A DNA stretch of 42,605 nt from Novosphingobium sp. SCN 66-18 (GTDB lineage: Bacteria; Pseudomonadota; Alphaproteobacteria; Sphingomonadales; Sphingomonadaceae): the NCBI GenBank assembly GCA_001725355.1, contig MEGD01000028.1, forward strand, positions 1 to 42,605. The letters are read 5' to 3'. Shown here one piece after another: positions 7,839-16,070 of the stretch. A program made the translations under genes and the position numbers. The notes beneath the pieces are model-generated. The model worked only from the letters and a program-made list of their open reading frames with translations. It had not been told where the DNA came from and made no database searches. Position 1 is the stretch's first letter; the number at the start of each line of letters is the position of its first letter.

Positions 7839-8815
7839 CGCCGCCACCCAGCGGGCCGATGGTCGGCCATGAGGAGCCGTGGCGCACGTGGCGCACGGCC
7901 ATGGCCGGGCACCGGATGCACCATGCCTGGCTGCTCGCCGGTCGCGAGGGGCTGGGCAAGGCCGGCTTCGCGCGGATGGCCGCGGCGGAACTCGTGGCGG
8001 AACGGGGAATCCCCCAGCCTCCGCCGGATTCCCATCCCGATATTCTCACGCTGTCGCCCCTGCCGGCCAACGATGACGAGGCGAAAAAGAAGGCCGACGG
8101 CAAGCCCTATCTCACCAAGCGGAACATTTCCGTCGACCAGGTGCGCGAGATGCAGCGGCGCCTTGTCACCCGCCCCACGCTGGGCGCGCGGCGAGCGGTG
8201 ATCATCGACGCCGCGGACCAGCTGGAAAAGAGCGCGGTCAATGCCCTGCTGAAAAGTCTTGAGGAGCCGCCGCAAGGCACGTTCTTCCTGCTGGTGGTGC
8301 ATGGGTTGGGCCGCCTGCTGCCGACGATCCGTTCGCGCTGCCTTGTCATGCGGTTCCACCCGCTCGACCGGGACCAGCTTTCGCAAGCGGTCGATGCGGC
8401 AATGCCGGGGCTGGACAGCGCGACGCGCGCGGCCGCGATCGCGGTTGCCGGAGGATCACCGGGTGCGGCCATCGCGTTCGCGGAGCAGGATCTGGGCAAG
8501 GTGCACGGCCTGTTCCGAAAGCTCGTTGCGCAGGGCGATGCCGATTTCGCCCTGCGCGGAGCGCTGAGCGGCGCGATGGGGCAGCGGCCCGACCGGGAAC
8601 GCCAGCTCGCGGCGATAGAATGCGCGCGCATGGTGCTGGTCGACCATATGCACGAGGTGGATGACGCTTACAGGCTGCGCATCGCCGATACCCATGCCGC
8701 GCTCGTCCGCCTCGCCGGACAGGCGCCCACCTATAACTTCGACCCGGCCTTGCTGATGATGGAAATCGGCGGGTTGCTGGCATCGGTCGCGCGCACTAGG
8801 GAAGGGGCGCATTAA
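7835..8815 (+). CDS. holB: DNA polymerase III delta-prime subunit
   Basis: Clamp-loader subunit that helps load the beta sliding clamp. The 326-residue protein has a degenerate P-loop (AGREGLGKAGFA), as expected for delta-prime, a sensor/walker region (RRAVIIDAADQLEKSAVNALLKSLEEPPQGTFFLLVVH) and the SRC motif (TIRSRCLVMRF) that supplies the arginine finger to the neighbouring subunit. A C-terminal oligomerisation region follows. It is translationally coupled to tmk and followed 15 bp later by metG, within a tmk-holB-metG-tatD-MBL hydrolase run that is common in Proteobacteria. Confidence 0.95.
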   Translation: MTPPPSGPMVGHEEPWRTWRTAMAGHRMHHAWLLAGREGLGKAGFARMAAAELVAERGIPQPPPDSHPDILTLSPLPANDDEAKKKADGKPYLTKRNISVDQVREMQRRLVTRPTLGARRAVIIDAADQLEKSAVNALLKSLEEPPQGTFFLLVVHGLGRLLPTIRSRCLVMRFHPLDRDQLSQAVDAAMPGLDSATRAAAIAVAGGSPGAAIAFAEQDLGKVHGLFRKLVAQGDADFALRGALSGAMGQRPDRERQLAAIECARMVLVDHMHEVDDAYRLRIADTHAALVRLAGQAPTYNFDPALLMMEIGGLLASVARTREGAH

Positions 8816-8830
8816 GCGCATGTCTCCAGA

Positions 8831-10423
8831 GTGAAAGCGACCGGCCCGATGGGCGAACCTTACTACGTTACCACTGCCATCAGCTATCCCAACGGCAAGC
8901 CGCACATCGGCCATGCCTATGAGGCGATTGCCGCCGACGTCATCACGCGCTTCCAGAAATCGATGGGCCGTGACGCGCGGCTGCAGACCGGAACGGACGA
9001 GCACGGCCTCAAGATGGCGCAGAAGGCGCGCGAATTGGGGGTGACGCCGAAGCAACTCAGCGATGAAATGTCGCAATATTTCATTGATATGTGCGATGCC
9101 TTGAATGTCGATTATGATCGTTTTCAGCGCACCACCGAACCGGGTCATCACCTTGCCACGCAGGAACTGTGGCGGCGCATGGAAGCCAATGGCGACCTGT
9201 ATCTGAGCCGCTACGAAGGCTGGTACTCGATCCGCGACGAAGCCTATTACGACGAGAGCGAACTCGTGGCCGGGGAAGGGGGCGAGAAGCTCTCCCCGCA
9301 GGGAACGCCGGTCGAATGGACGGTCGAGGAAAGCTGGTTCTTCCGTCTTTCCGCCTATGGCGAGAAACTGCTGGCGCACTATCGCGACAATCCCGATTTC
9401 ATCCGGCCCGAAAGCCGCCGCAACGAGATGATCGCCTTCGTCAGCCAGGGCTTGCGCGATTTGTCGGTCTCGCGCACCAGCTTCGACTGGGGCGTCAAAG
9501 TGCCCGGCAGCGAAAACCACGTGATGTACGTGTGGGTGGACGCGCTGACCAATTACCTGACCGGCCTTGGCTGGCCCGAGGAAACGGCGGAATACAAGGC
9601 CTACTGGCCGGCGGACCTGCACTTGATCGGCAAGGACATCGTGCGCTTCCACACGATCTACTGGCCGGCTTTCCTGATGAGCGCCGGCCTGCCGTTGCCC
9701 CGGCAGGTGTTCGGGCACGGTTTCCTGCTTAACCGGGGGCAGAAGGAATCGAAGTCGCTCGGTAACGTCACCGATCCGCTGGCGCTGGCCGCCCGCTTCG
9801 GCGTCGATCCGCTGCGCTATTTCTTCCTGCGCGAAGTCGCGTTCGGGCAGGACGGCAGCTATTCGTCCGAAGCTATCGTCACGCGCTGCAACGCCGAGCT
9901 GGCGAACAGCTACGGCAATCTCGTCCAGCGCGTTCTTTCCATGATCTTCAAGAACCTGGACGGCGAACTTGGTGCGTTTGCGAGCATCGAGGCCGACGAC
10001 GCGCTGCTCGCTACCGTGGCGCTGGCCTGCCGCGACGAGCTGCCGTCCGCCTTCGCCGATCTCAACTTCTCGGCCGGGATCGACGCGTGGATGCGCGCGG
10101 TGTTCGCCTGCAACCAGTACATCGACGAACAGGCGCCTTGGACCCTGCGCAAGACCGATCCGGAGCGGATGCGCGCGGTGCTGCTGACGCTGTTCATGGC
10201 CATCCGCGATCTGACCATCGCGATCCTCCCGGTTGTTCCTGCCGCGGCGAACAAGGTGCTGGACCAGCTGGGCATTCCGCTGGGCGAACGCAACATCGCC
10301 AATCTCACCGATGCGGACTGGTACATGGCGCGCGTCGCCACCGGCGAACGCTTGGCGCAACCCGTTGGCGCGTTTCCGCGCCTCGAACTGCCGGACGATG
10401 CCGCAGGGGAAACGGACGCCTGA
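8831..10423 (+). CDS. metG: methionyl-tRNA synthetase
   Basis: Charges tRNA-Met with methionine. The 530-residue protein has the class I signatures HIGH (residues 25-28) and KESKS in place of KMSKS (about 306-310). The connective domain lacks the zinc-binding cysteine knuckles found in the E. coli-type enzyme, and the C-terminal tRNA-binding extension is absent, so it is the short zinc-free form. The reading frame opens at GTG 8831. ATG 8849 (MGEPYYVTT) is an equally plausible start just before the catalytic domain. Its stop and the tatD start overlap as TGATG. Confidence 0.96.
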   Translation: MKATGPMGEPYYVTTAISYPNGKPHIGHAYEAIAADVITRFQKSMGRDARLQTGTDEHGLKMAQKARELGVTPKQLSDEMSQYFIDMCDALNVDYDRFQRTTEPGHHLATQELWRRMEANGDLYLSRYEGWYSIRDEAYYDESELVAGEGGEKLSPQGTPVEWTVEESWFFRLSAYGEKLLAHYRDNPDFIRPESRRNEMIAFVSQGLRDLSVSRTSFDWGVKVPGSENHVMYVWVDALTNYLTGLGWPEETAEYKAYWPADLHLIGKDIVRFHTIYWPAFLMSAGLPLPRQVFGHGFLLNRGQKESKSLGNVTDPLALAARFGVDPLRYFFLREVAFGQDGSYSSEAIVTRCNAELANSYGNLVQRVLSMIFKNLDGELGAFASIEADDALLATVALACRDELPSAFADLNFSAGIDAWMRAVFACNQYIDEQAPWTLRKTDPERMRAVLLTLFMAIRDLTIAILPVVPAAANKVLDQLGIPLGERNIANLTDADWYMARVATGERLAQPVGAFPRLELPDDAAGETDA

Positions 10424-11199
10424 TGCTGATCGATTCCCACTGTCATCTGAACTACAAGGGCCTTGACGAGCACCAGGACGAGGTGCTGGCGCGCGCGCGC
10501 GAAACCGGGGTGCGGGGCTTTCTGAACATCGCCACGCGCGAGCGCGAATGGGCCGACATCATCGCCACAGCGCATCGCGAACCGGACGTCTGGGCTACGG
10601 TGGGCATTCACCCGCACGAAGCCGATGCCCATGCCGACCTGGGCGAAAGCGTGCTGCTCGAGGCGACGCGCGACAGCCGGGTCATCGGCATCGGCGAAAC
10701 CGGGCTGGACTACTTCTATGATCATTCGGATCGCGCCGTGCAGCAGGACCTGTTCCGCGCGCACATCCGTGTGGCACGCGAAACCGGGCTGCCGGTGGTG
10801 ATCCACACGCGCGATGCCGAGGAGGATACCGCCCGCATCCTGACCGAGGAAATGGGGAAGGGGGCCTTCCCCGCGCTGATCCATTGCTTCACGGCCTCGG
10901 CCGATCTTGCCCGGACCGCGCTCGACCTTGGACTGACGATTTCGCTTTCCGGAATCGTGACGTTCAAGAATGCCAAGGACTTGCAAGCGATCGCGGCGGA
11001 ACTTCCTGAAGATCGCCTGCTGGTCGAAACCGACGCTCCGTTTCTGGCTCCCGTGCCGCATCGCGGCAAGACCTGCGAGCCGGCCTTCGTGTCCGATACC
11101 TGTGCGTTCGTGGCCGAATTGCGTGGCATCAGCAGCGAGCGTCTGGCCGGCGTGACCGGGGAAAACTTCTTCCGGCTGTTCGGCAAGGCCAGCCTGTGA
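10423..11199 (+). CDS. TatD-family metal-dependent hydrolase / DNase
   Basis: A 258-residue TIM-barrel hydrolase. It opens with the metal-binding HxH strand (IDSHCHLNYKG) and carries the other family motifs: VGIHPHEA, GIGETGLDYFY, PVVIHTRDAEEDT, HCFTASADLA and LVETDAPFLAPVPHRGK. TatD enzymes are 3'-5' exonucleases or D-aminoacyl-tRNA-type hydrolases, and family sequence alone does not settle the substrate. ATG 10423 overlaps the metG stop, and the next gene begins 10 bp downstream. Confidence 0.94.
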   Translation: MLIDSHCHLNYKGLDEHQDEVLARARETGVRGFLNIATREREWADIIATAHREPDVWATVGIHPHEADAHADLGESVLLEATRDSRVIGIGETGLDYFYDHSDRAVQQDLFRAHIRVARETGLPVVIHTRDAEEDTARILTEEMGKGAFPALIHCFTASADLARTALDLGLTISLSGIVTFKNAKDLQAIAAELPEDRLLVETDAPFLAPVPHRGKTCEPAFVSDTCAFVAELRGISSERLAGVTGENFFRLFGKASL

Positions 11200-11209
11200 A
11201 AGTGGCCCG

Positions 11210-11977
11210 GTGAAACTGACCGTACTCGGGTCCGGCACGTCGACCGGCGTACCGCGCATCGGCAACGACTGGGGCGAATGCGATCCCGACGAGCCGCGCA
11301 ACCGCCGCACGCGCGTGGCGATTGTGGTCGAAGGCGCCGATGGTTCGCGCCTGCTGGTCGATACACCGACGGACTTGCGCCAGCAATTGCTGGCCACCGG
11401 AATTGACCGGCTCGACGGCGTGTTGTGGACGCACGATCACGCAGATCACACGCATGGCATCGACGATCTGCGACCGCTGCGCATGGGCCGGGGCGGCCCG
11501 TTGCCGGGCTATGCGGCCGAGGAGACCGTCCGCCGCCTGCGCCAGCGCTTCGGCTATGTCTTCGCCGGGCAGCACGGCTATCACACGATCTGCAATCTCG
11601 ATAATCTCGACCGCGTGCGCATGATCGCCGGCATCGGCATCAGCCATTGCCAGATGCCGCACGGCCCCGCGCAATCCACCGCGTTTCGCTTCGATCAAGA
11701 CGGAAAATCAATAGGTTACGCAACGGATTTCAGCGAGATAAATACAGATATGGTGGCGCTGTTCGATCGTGTGGACGTGCTGGTTGTCGATGCCTTGCGC
11801 CGGCAGCCGCATCCCACGCACGCGCATCTGGCCATGGCGCTCGAACTGGTCGAGGCGTGCCGCGCCGGGCGCGCCGTCCTGACGCATCTCGACAAGAGCA
11901 TGGATTACCGTACGCTTTGCGACGAGACGCCGCCGCATGTCGATCCCGGTTATGACGGGATGGAGATCGAACTCTAG
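11210..11977 (+). CDS. metallo-beta-lactamase-fold hydrolase (PhnP-like)
   Basis: A 255-residue MBL-fold enzyme with the metal-binding HxHxDH motif at residues 75-80 (THDHADHTHGIDDL). Further metal ligands are probably in GIGISHCQMPHGP, YATDFSEIN and the C-terminal LTHLDKSMDY segment. The N-terminal LGSGTSTGVPRIG motif is characteristic of the PhnP/phosphodiesterase-like subgroup that often follows tatD. The start is GTG at 11210. A cyclic phosphodiesterase or related activity is plausible but not provable here. It is the penultimate gene of the rightward run. Confidence 0.9.
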   Translation: MKLTVLGSGTSTGVPRIGNDWGECDPDEPRNRRTRVAIVVEGADGSRLLVDTPTDLRQQLLATGIDRLDGVLWTHDHADHTHGIDDLRPLRMGRGGPLPGYAAEETVRRLRQRFGYVFAGQHGYHTICNLDNLDRVRMIAGIGISHCQMPHGPAQSTAFRFDQDGKSIGYATDFSEINTDMVALFDRVDVLVVDALRRQPHPTHAHLAMALELVEACRAGRAVLTHLDKSMDYRTLCDETPPHVDPGYDGMEIEL

Positions 11978-11996
11978 GACCGAAAGGATCGCCGCG

Positions 11997-12161
11997 ATGA
12001 CCGATCAATGGATCAGCATTATCGGAATCCTGGCCGCGCTGGTCCTGGTGCTTTCCAATCGTCGGCTGACACGATTGCCGCTGGGAACGAAAGCTTGGAT
12101 GGCCTTGGCATGGGTCGCCATCATCGCTGTCGCGGCGCTGGCGTTCAGCTGGTTGAGGTAA
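11997..12161 (+). CDS. small two-helix membrane protein
   Basis: A 54-residue protein read from ATG 11997, with GAAAGGA 10 bases upstream as a good ribosome site. Two hydrophobic helices (WISIIGILAALVLVLS and AWMALAWVAIIAVAALAFSWL) flank a short basic loop (NRRLTRLPLGTK), so the loop probably faces the cytoplasm. Small proteins of this pattern commonly follow the MBL-hydrolase gene in sphingomonads (family impression, not checked). The function is unknown. Confidence 0.75.
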   Translation: MTDQWISIIGILAALVLVLSNRRLTRLPLGTKAWMALAWVAIIAVAALAFSWLR

Positions 12162-12192
12162 TCGGGGCGCCCTTCCGCTTCGATACTAGTTT

Positions 12193-12210
12193 ACATAATA
12201 CTTATTATCG
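12193..12210. other. AT-rich palindrome between convergent genes
   Basis: ATAATA (12195-12200), CT, TATTAT (12203-12208) is a perfect 6-bp inverted repeat in an otherwise GC-rich gap between the small membrane protein and the DUF4197 gene, which converge. It is not followed by a T run in either direction, so it is a poor intrinsic terminator. Confidence 0.3.
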
Positions 12211-12259
12211 CACTTTGCGAGGTGATGCGGCGGGGGATGCCAATCGCTCCCCCCGTGCC

Positions 12260-12958
12260 TCAGTTTCCGAGAATTCCCTTGAGCAACGAACCGGCCGTTC
12301 CGGCGGGATTGGCGCGCAGCCGGCCTTCCTCGCTGCCGATGTACTTGAAGATGCCGTTCAGCGCTTGGTCGGTCACCGAATTGCCCAGCTTGTCGCGCGT
12401 GATGCCGGCGGCCGAAATCAGGCTGGAGCGGCGCGAGAGGTTGTCGAGCTGGTTGAACGCCCCGACCTTGCCGAGCGCGGCGTTGATCAGTGGGCGCATC
12501 TTGCCGGTCAGTTCGGCACCGGCGCTGCGCCGCAGGTACTGGCTGGCCCCGTCGTTCTGCGAAACGATGCCGGGAACGTCGTTGAGCGACAGGCGGCTGA
12601 TCGCGGCACGGAAAATGGGCTTGGCTTCCTTGGCGGCAAGACCGGCCGCATCATTGAGTTTGCGGGTGATGCCGTCGGTTAGCCCCAACCGGTCTCCTGC
12701 GCCCAGCACCGATCCCAGCGCGCCGCCAAGGCCGCCCGCGCTGCCCACCAATGGCAGCAGGATGCGCACCGCGCTGTCGTTGTAGAACGCGCCGGGCAAG
12801 GCCAGCTTGTCGAGCGCGCTGTCGGAGGCATTGCCGAGAATGCCGGTCAGGCCGCTGCCGAGGACCCGCGCCTGCGCGGTTGCACCGAACAGGGGCGCCA
12901 CGGCCATGGACGCCATGCCCGCCAGAACCATGCGCCGCTGCTGATCGTGTTCCGCCAT
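12260..12958 (-). CDS. DUF4197 family exported protein
   Basis: A 232-residue protein read from ATG 12958, with AAAGGAC about ten bases upstream. An N-terminal twin-arginine-like leader (QQRRMVLAGMASMAVAPLFGATAQA) suggests export. The body matches DUF4197: ALDKLALPGAFYNDSAVRILLP, repeated alanine/leucine helices, and the C-terminal ITRDKLGNSVTDQALNGIFKYIGSEEGRLRANPAGTAGSLLKGIL. Family members are periplasmic or lipoprotein-like and have no known function. A longer upstream reading frame reaches into the mazG promoter region and is not credible. It is transcribed divergently from mazG. Confidence 0.85.
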   Translation of the reverse strand: MAEHDQQRRMVLAGMASMAVAPLFGATAQARVLGSGLTGILGNASDSALDKLALPGAFYNDSAVRILLPLVGSAGGLGGALGSVLGAGDRLGLTDGITRKLNDAAGLAAKEAKPIFRAAISRLSLNDVPGIVSQNDGASQYLRRSAGAELTGKMRPLINAALGKVGAFNQLDNLSRRSSLISAAGITRDKLGNSVTDQALNGIFKYIGSEEGRLRANPAGTAGSLLKGILGN

Positions 12959-13140
12959 GGTCGAACGTCCTTTCCCGAAATGCTCCCCGACGGTTTCACA
13001 TGCGCCGGATCGGATCAAGGGAGCGGTGCGCAAGATTGCTCCATTCCGCCGCAAATCCGATGACTGACGCACTGCCGGTGACATCGCCGTTGCGCTGGCA
13101 TAGGGAGCAAGTCGCCCTTCCCCGGCCAGGACGATTCCCC

Positions 13141-13953
13141 GTGACGACGCCAGCATCCACTCAACTGCCCGCCGACGCGATTTCCCGCATTCTGGCGATC
13201 ATGGCGCGGTTGCGCGATCCGCAATCGGGCTGCGAATGGGACCGAGCGCAGACTTTCGCCACGATCTTCCCCTACACGATCGAGGAGGCCTACGAAGTGG
13301 CCGACGCGATCGCGCGCGGCGACATGGCGGCGCTCCGCGAGGAACTGGGCGATCTGCTGTTCCAGGTCGTGTTCCACAGCCGCATGGCTGAGGAAGCCGG
13401 CCTGTTCGCCTTCGCCGACGTCGCCAACGCGATTTCGGACAAGATGGAGAAGCGACATCCGCATATCTTCGGGGATGCCAGCAATGGGGACGGCGATCCG
13501 GACCAGTCCCGCGAGGAACGATGGGAAGCGCTCAAGGCGGATGAACGGGCCGCCAAGGGCGAACAAAGCGCCATGGACGGCGTGGCCGTTGCCCTCCCCG
13601 CGCTGATGCGTGCCGAGAAACTCCAGAAGCGGGCCGCGAGGCAGGGCTTCGACTGGCCCGACACCGCCGGTCCGGTAGCCAAGCTGGCCGAGGAAGCGGC
13701 CGAACTCGAAGCGGCGCGAAACGAAGCGGAAAGGCTGGAAGAAGCGGGCGACCTGCTGTTCGCCGCGGTCAACGTGATCAGAAGCCACGGCATTGCCCCC
13801 GAAGATGCCCTGCGGGCCGCCAACGCCAAGTTCGAGCGGCGGTTCCGGGCGATGGAAGCCATGGCAGGGGGCACCTTTGCCGGCCTGGCGCTGGATGGGC
13901 AGGAAGCGCTGTGGCAGGCGGTCAAGGCGTCAGAGGCTGTTGAAGCGCCCTAA
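13141..13953 (+). CDS. mazG: nucleoside triphosphate pyrophosphohydrolase
   Basis: Hydrolyses (d)NTPs to monophosphates and pyrophosphate, cleaning the nucleotide pool. The 270-residue protein has two MazG modules. The first carries MARLRDPQSGCEWDRAQTFATIFPYTIEEAYEVADAI and EELGDLLFQVVFHSRMAEE with the metal-binding acidic residues. The second has VAKLAEEAAELEAARN and EEAGDLLFAAVNVIRSHG. GTG 13141 is chosen because it gives the usual short lead-in of about 12 residues; ATG 13060 would add 27 atypical residues. The last 24 bp overlap the end of the convergent hflX gene. Confidence 0.93.
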   Translation: MTTPASTQLPADAISRILAIMARLRDPQSGCEWDRAQTFATIFPYTIEEAYEVADAIARGDMAALREELGDLLFQVVFHSRMAEEAGLFAFADVANAISDKMEKRHPHIFGDASNGDGDPDQSREERWEALKADERAAKGEQSAMDGVAVALPALMRAEKLQKRAARQGFDWPDTAGPVAKLAEEAAELEAARNEAERLEEAGDLLFAAVNVIRSHGIAPEDALRAANAKFERRFRAMEAMAGGTFAGLALDGQEALWQAVKASEAVEAP

Positions 13954-15279
13954 TTCGCGCGGCGTCAGCCGCACTTTCAGGCGCACCTGCGGCTCGCCCG
14001 CCGCGCTTTCGACCTCGCGTTCCGACAGAACCTCGCCGTGGGCATGGAGCCACGCCAGCTTCTGGCCGTCGCCCATCGGAATGGACAACTCCAGCTCGGT
14101 CGCGCCGCCGGTCAGCATCGTGCCCAGGCGCGCCAGCAGGTCATCGACGCCCTCGCCCGTCATCGCGGAAAGCGGTACGACCGGCCGGTCCGGCACGTCG
14201 GCCGCGATGAGGTCCAGCCGCATCGCGCGCTCGTCTTCCGGGAGCAGGTCCCACTTGTTCCACGCCTCGATGATCGGAACGCTGGCACCGTCCTCCCCGA
14301 TCACGCCGAGATCGGCGAGGACGTCCTCGACCTGCTTCTTCTGCGCGGCCGTGGCCGGATTGGCGATGTCGCGCACGTGGACGATGACGTCGGCCGCCGT
14401 CACTTCCTCCAGCGTGGCGCGGAACGCCGCGACAAGTTGGGTCGGCAGATCGGAAATGAAGCCTACGGTATCGGAAAGGATCGCCTTTTCAACACCCGGT
14501 AGGCGAATCGCCCGCATCGTGGGGTCCAGCGTGGCGAACAGGAGGTCTTCGGCCATCACCCCGGCGCCGGTCAGGCGGTTGAACAGCGTGGACTTGCCCG
14601 CGTTGGTATAGCCGACCAGCGCGATGATGGGCCAAGGCGCGCGCTGGCGCCGGTCGCGGTGGAGCCCGCGCGTGCGGCGGACCTGCTCCAGTTCGCGCCG
14701 AATGCGCGCCATGCGGTTGCGGATCAGGCGCCGGTCGGCCTCGATCTGGGTTTCGCCGGGGCCTCCCAGGAAGCCGAAGCCGCCGCGCTGGCGTTCAAGG
14801 TGGGTCCAGCTGCGCACGAGCCGCCCCGCCTGGTAATCGAGATGCGCGAGTTCGACCTGCAAGCGCCCTTCGGCGGTCGCCGCGCGTTCGCCGAAGATCT
14901 CCAGGATCAGGCCGGTGCGATCTATGACCTTGCGCTTGAGCTTGTCTTCGAGATTGCGCTGCTGGATCGCCGAAAGCGCGCCATCGACGATGACGAGTTC
15001 GGCATCGGACTGGTTGGCGGCAACCGCCATCCGTTCCACCTGCCCTTCCCCGAACAGGGTGGCGGGGCGCACCGCACGGATCGGCAGGACAAAGGCGTCC
15101 ACCACCTCGATCCCGATCGCGAAGGCCAGCCCCTTCCCTTCTTCCAGGCGTGCCTCGGTATCGTCGCCCAGCCCGCCGCCGCGTTGCCGGATATCCGGCA
15201 GCACGACGAGCGCGCGGGCGCCGCGGGCCACTTCATTGCGCTGTTCTTCGGAGCGGTTCCCGAACTCGAACGAACTCAT
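13930..15279 (-). CDS. hflX: ribosome-associated GTPase HflX
   Basis: GTPase that binds 50S subunits and splits or rescues stalled ribosomes. From ATG 15279 it is 449 residues. An N-terminal HflX domain precedes GGFGFLGGPGETQIEADRR and a G domain with Walker A GYTNAGKS (223-230), followed by the DTVGF G3 and NKWD G4 motifs. The open frame extends to a TTG at 15324, which would overlap hfq by 22 bp, but ATG 15279 lies 24 bp downstream of the hfq stop and is preferred. hfq-hflX adjacency is classical. Its 3' end overlaps mazG tail to tail. Confidence 0.94.
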   Translation of the reverse strand: MSSFEFGNRSEEQRNEVARGARALVVLPDIRQRGGGLGDDTEARLEEGKGLAFAIGIEVVDAFVLPIRAVRPATLFGEGQVERMAVAANQSDAELVIVDGALSAIQQRNLEDKLKRKVIDRTGLILEIFGERAATAEGRLQVELAHLDYQAGRLVRSWTHLERQRGGFGFLGGPGETQIEADRRLIRNRMARIRRELEQVRRTRGLHRDRRQRAPWPIIALVGYTNAGKSTLFNRLTGAGVMAEDLLFATLDPTMRAIRLPGVEKAILSDTVGFISDLPTQLVAAFRATLEEVTAADVIVHVRDIANPATAAQKKQVEDVLADLGVIGEDGASVPIIEAWNKWDLLPEDERAMRLDLIAADVPDRPVVPLSAMTGEGVDDLLARLGTMLTGGATELELSIPMGDGQKLAWLHAHGEVLSEREVESAAGEPQVRLKVRLTPRELGRFNSL

Positions 15280-15302
15280 CAGGACGCGTCCGAAGCCATC
15301 TG

Positions 15303-15884
15303 TCAGGCGCTTTCGCCGTCCCAATCGCCGGTCAGGTCGACATGGCCTGCGGGCTGGATCGTGGAAACCGCGTGCTTGTAGGCAAGCTGGACGTAACCTT
15401 CGCGCTCCAGCAGCATGCAGAACAGGTCATAGGCCGCGACCTTGCCCTGCAGCATCACGCCGTTGACGAGGAACATCGTCACCTGCACCCCGGCATCGCG
15501 CACGCTCGACAGGAACACTTCCTGCAGCAGCCGCTTGCGGCCGCCTTCGTCATTCGCGCCCTGGAAGTGCGCCACGGAAAGCTGCTGGCCCGGCATGATC
15601 GTGGAAATCGCGTGCTTGTAGACAAGCTGCGATTGCCCATCCCGGCGGAGCAGGATGGAGAAATTGTCGAACCACGTCACGATGCCCTGCAGCTTGACGC
15701 CTTTAACCAGGAACATGGTGACGGGGATCTTATTCTTGCGCAGGTGGTTCAGGAAAAGGTCCTGAAGGTTCTGGCCCTTGGCCCCGCCGGCCGGAGAGGC
15801 AGCTTGGGGAGCGGGGACCGTTTCGGCTGCGGGTGCCGCTTCGGCCTTGGCGCGCGGACGTGCGGAAAGTGTCTTGCCGGTCAT
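15303..15884 (-). CDS. hfq: tandem (two-domain) Hfq RNA chaperone
   Basis: A 193-residue protein holding two complete Hfq Sm domains. After an Ala/Pro-rich leader (1-36), domain 1 (about 37-100) is canonical: [18 protein letters not shown], then [10 protein letters not shown] and YKHAISTI with the KH pocket at 89-91. Domain 2 (about 117-180) repeats the pattern exactly 80 residues later: [18 protein letters not shown], then [10 protein letters not shown] and YKHAVSTI at 169-175. Bacterial Hfq is normally a single domain of 70-110 residues forming a hexamer. A fused pair would be expected to form a trimer of dimers (inference). A 16-residue linker joins the domains, and the tail is acidic ([10 protein letters not shown]). 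It lies between ntrX and hflX, as in other alphaproteobacteria. Confidence 0.95.
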   Translation of the reverse strand: MTGKTLSARPRAKAEAAPAAETVPAPQAASPAGGAKGQNLQDLFLNHLRKNKIPVTMFLVKGVKLQGIVTWFDNFSILLRRDGQSQLVYKHAISTIMPGQQLSVAHFQGANDEGGRKRLLQEVFLSSVRDAGVQVTMFLVNGVMLQGKVAAYDLFCMLLEREGYVQLAYKHAVSTIQPAGHVDLTGDWDGESA

Positions 15885-16070
15885 TCGTGTGACTCCTTCG
15901 TATTGGCGCGCCCTTTGTGGCGTCGCGATCTGGCGTGTTCGAAGCTCCGTCGCCGGAACCCGTTCAAGCCGGTTTCGATGACTCTCTTATTGCGGGAACC
16001 CCTGCGCGTAAACTTGGAAAATGCGCAAGAGTTCCGACAGAAAACGCAATTGCCCCCTCGCCGTCCGAAA

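Noticed and set aside
8456-10360. 634-codon open frame on the minus strand opposite holB/metG
   Set aside because: It is an antisense shadow of conserved holB and metG; the translation is low-complexity and matches no family. GC-rich codon bias keeps the opposite frame open.
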